The notes beneath the pieces were generated by a model that saw only the letters and a list, made by a program, of their open reading frames with translations, made no database searches and was not told the origin of the DNA. Shown here piece after piece: positions 5,423 through 5,557 of a DNA stretch of 5,557 bases. Within the stretch, counting starts at the first letter, position 1. Every line of letters begins with the position of its first letter. This stretch comes from Burkholderiales bacterium (lineage in GTDB: Bacteria > Pseudomonadota > Gammaproteobacteria > Burkholderiales > Burkholderiaceae_C). The stretch lies in contig JAGWTL010000209.1 in the NCBI GenBank assembly GCA_028869035.1, positions 1 to 5,557 of the forward strand, written 5' to 3'. The translations under genes and the position numbers were made by a program.

Positions 5423-5557
5423 GTGACCCTGCACATCTCCTCTTTCGAAGGCGGCAGCGCCCTCAGCCCTTTTCGCGTCCAGCAGCTCCTGCCCCATCTG
5501 CAGACCATCCACGACAAGATCAGCGGCATCGCCGCGCGTTATGTGCACCTGGTGGCC
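5423..5557 (+). CDS. purL: Phosphoribosylformylglycinamidine synthase, N-terminal fragment (3' truncated by window edge)
   Basis: The 45 visible codons read MTLHISSFEGGSALSPFRVQ and continue through QLLPHLQ, SGIAARYVHLVA to the window edge. This matches the N-terminus of the large single-chain PurL of proteobacteria (about 1,300 residues), where the corresponding E. coli motifs are SPALSAFR and AEYVHF. The enzyme converts FGAR to FGAM in purine biosynthesis using ATP and glutamine; the visible part is the PurS-like N-terminal domain, and the synthetase and glutaminase domains lie outside. The start is GTG at 5423-5425, the only suitable in-frame start before the conserved SALSPFR. A weak TAGG (5411-5414) 8 bp upstream may act as Shine-Dalgarno. 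The gene is divergent from map (167 bp between starts). Identity rests on a short stretch, but the match is characteristic. Confidence 0.88.
   Translation, partial: MTLHISSFEGGSALSPFRVQQLLPHLQTIHDKISGIAARYVHLVA

Overview
The window is a compact, GC-rich housekeeping segment from a betaproteobacterium, most likely Burkholderiales and probably Comamonadaceae. The protein sequences (GlnD, Map, Def, the LigA C-terminus and the PurL N-terminus) look like that group. A GC-rich repeat inside glnD also resembles, from memory, a repeat common in Comamonadaceae genomes. No mobile element, CRISPR array, tRNA or rRNA gene is visible, and I do not see a novel multigene system.

Layout from left to right: the 3' end of ligA (+, NAD-dependent DNA ligase; 1-585) converges on a small DUF454/YbaN-like inner-membrane protein gene (-, 591-1016), with only 5 bp between the stop codons. 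A 54-bp gap then separates that gene from the divergent def gene (+, peptide deformylase; 1071-1610). def converges on glnD (-, 1744-4419), and the 133-bp gap between them is almost filled by an ordered array of ATGAC/GTCAT pentamers separated by hairpins. map (-, methionine aminopeptidase; 4443-5255) lies 23 bp upstream of glnD, so map-glnD is a likely operon. A 167-bp divergent intergenic region (5256-5422) carries candidate promoters and an inverted repeat, followed by the start of purL (+, from 5423), which runs off the right edge.

Functionally, def and map encode the two successive steps of N-terminal protein maturation (removal of the formyl group, then of Met). They sit in different transcription units on either side of glnD, which encodes the nitrogen sensor acting on PII proteins. 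purL consumes glutamine for purine synthesis. ligA serves DNA replication and repair.

The most unusual points are non-coding or repeat-derived: (1) an apparent in-frame insertion of a GC-rich intergenic-type repeat in glnD, adding about 24 residues between otherwise conserved segments; (2) the modular pentamer/hairpin array between def and glnD; (3) a hairpin whose stem contains the stop codons of both ligA and the DUF454 gene; and (4) a 10-bp bulged inverted repeat just upstream of the purL -10-like element.
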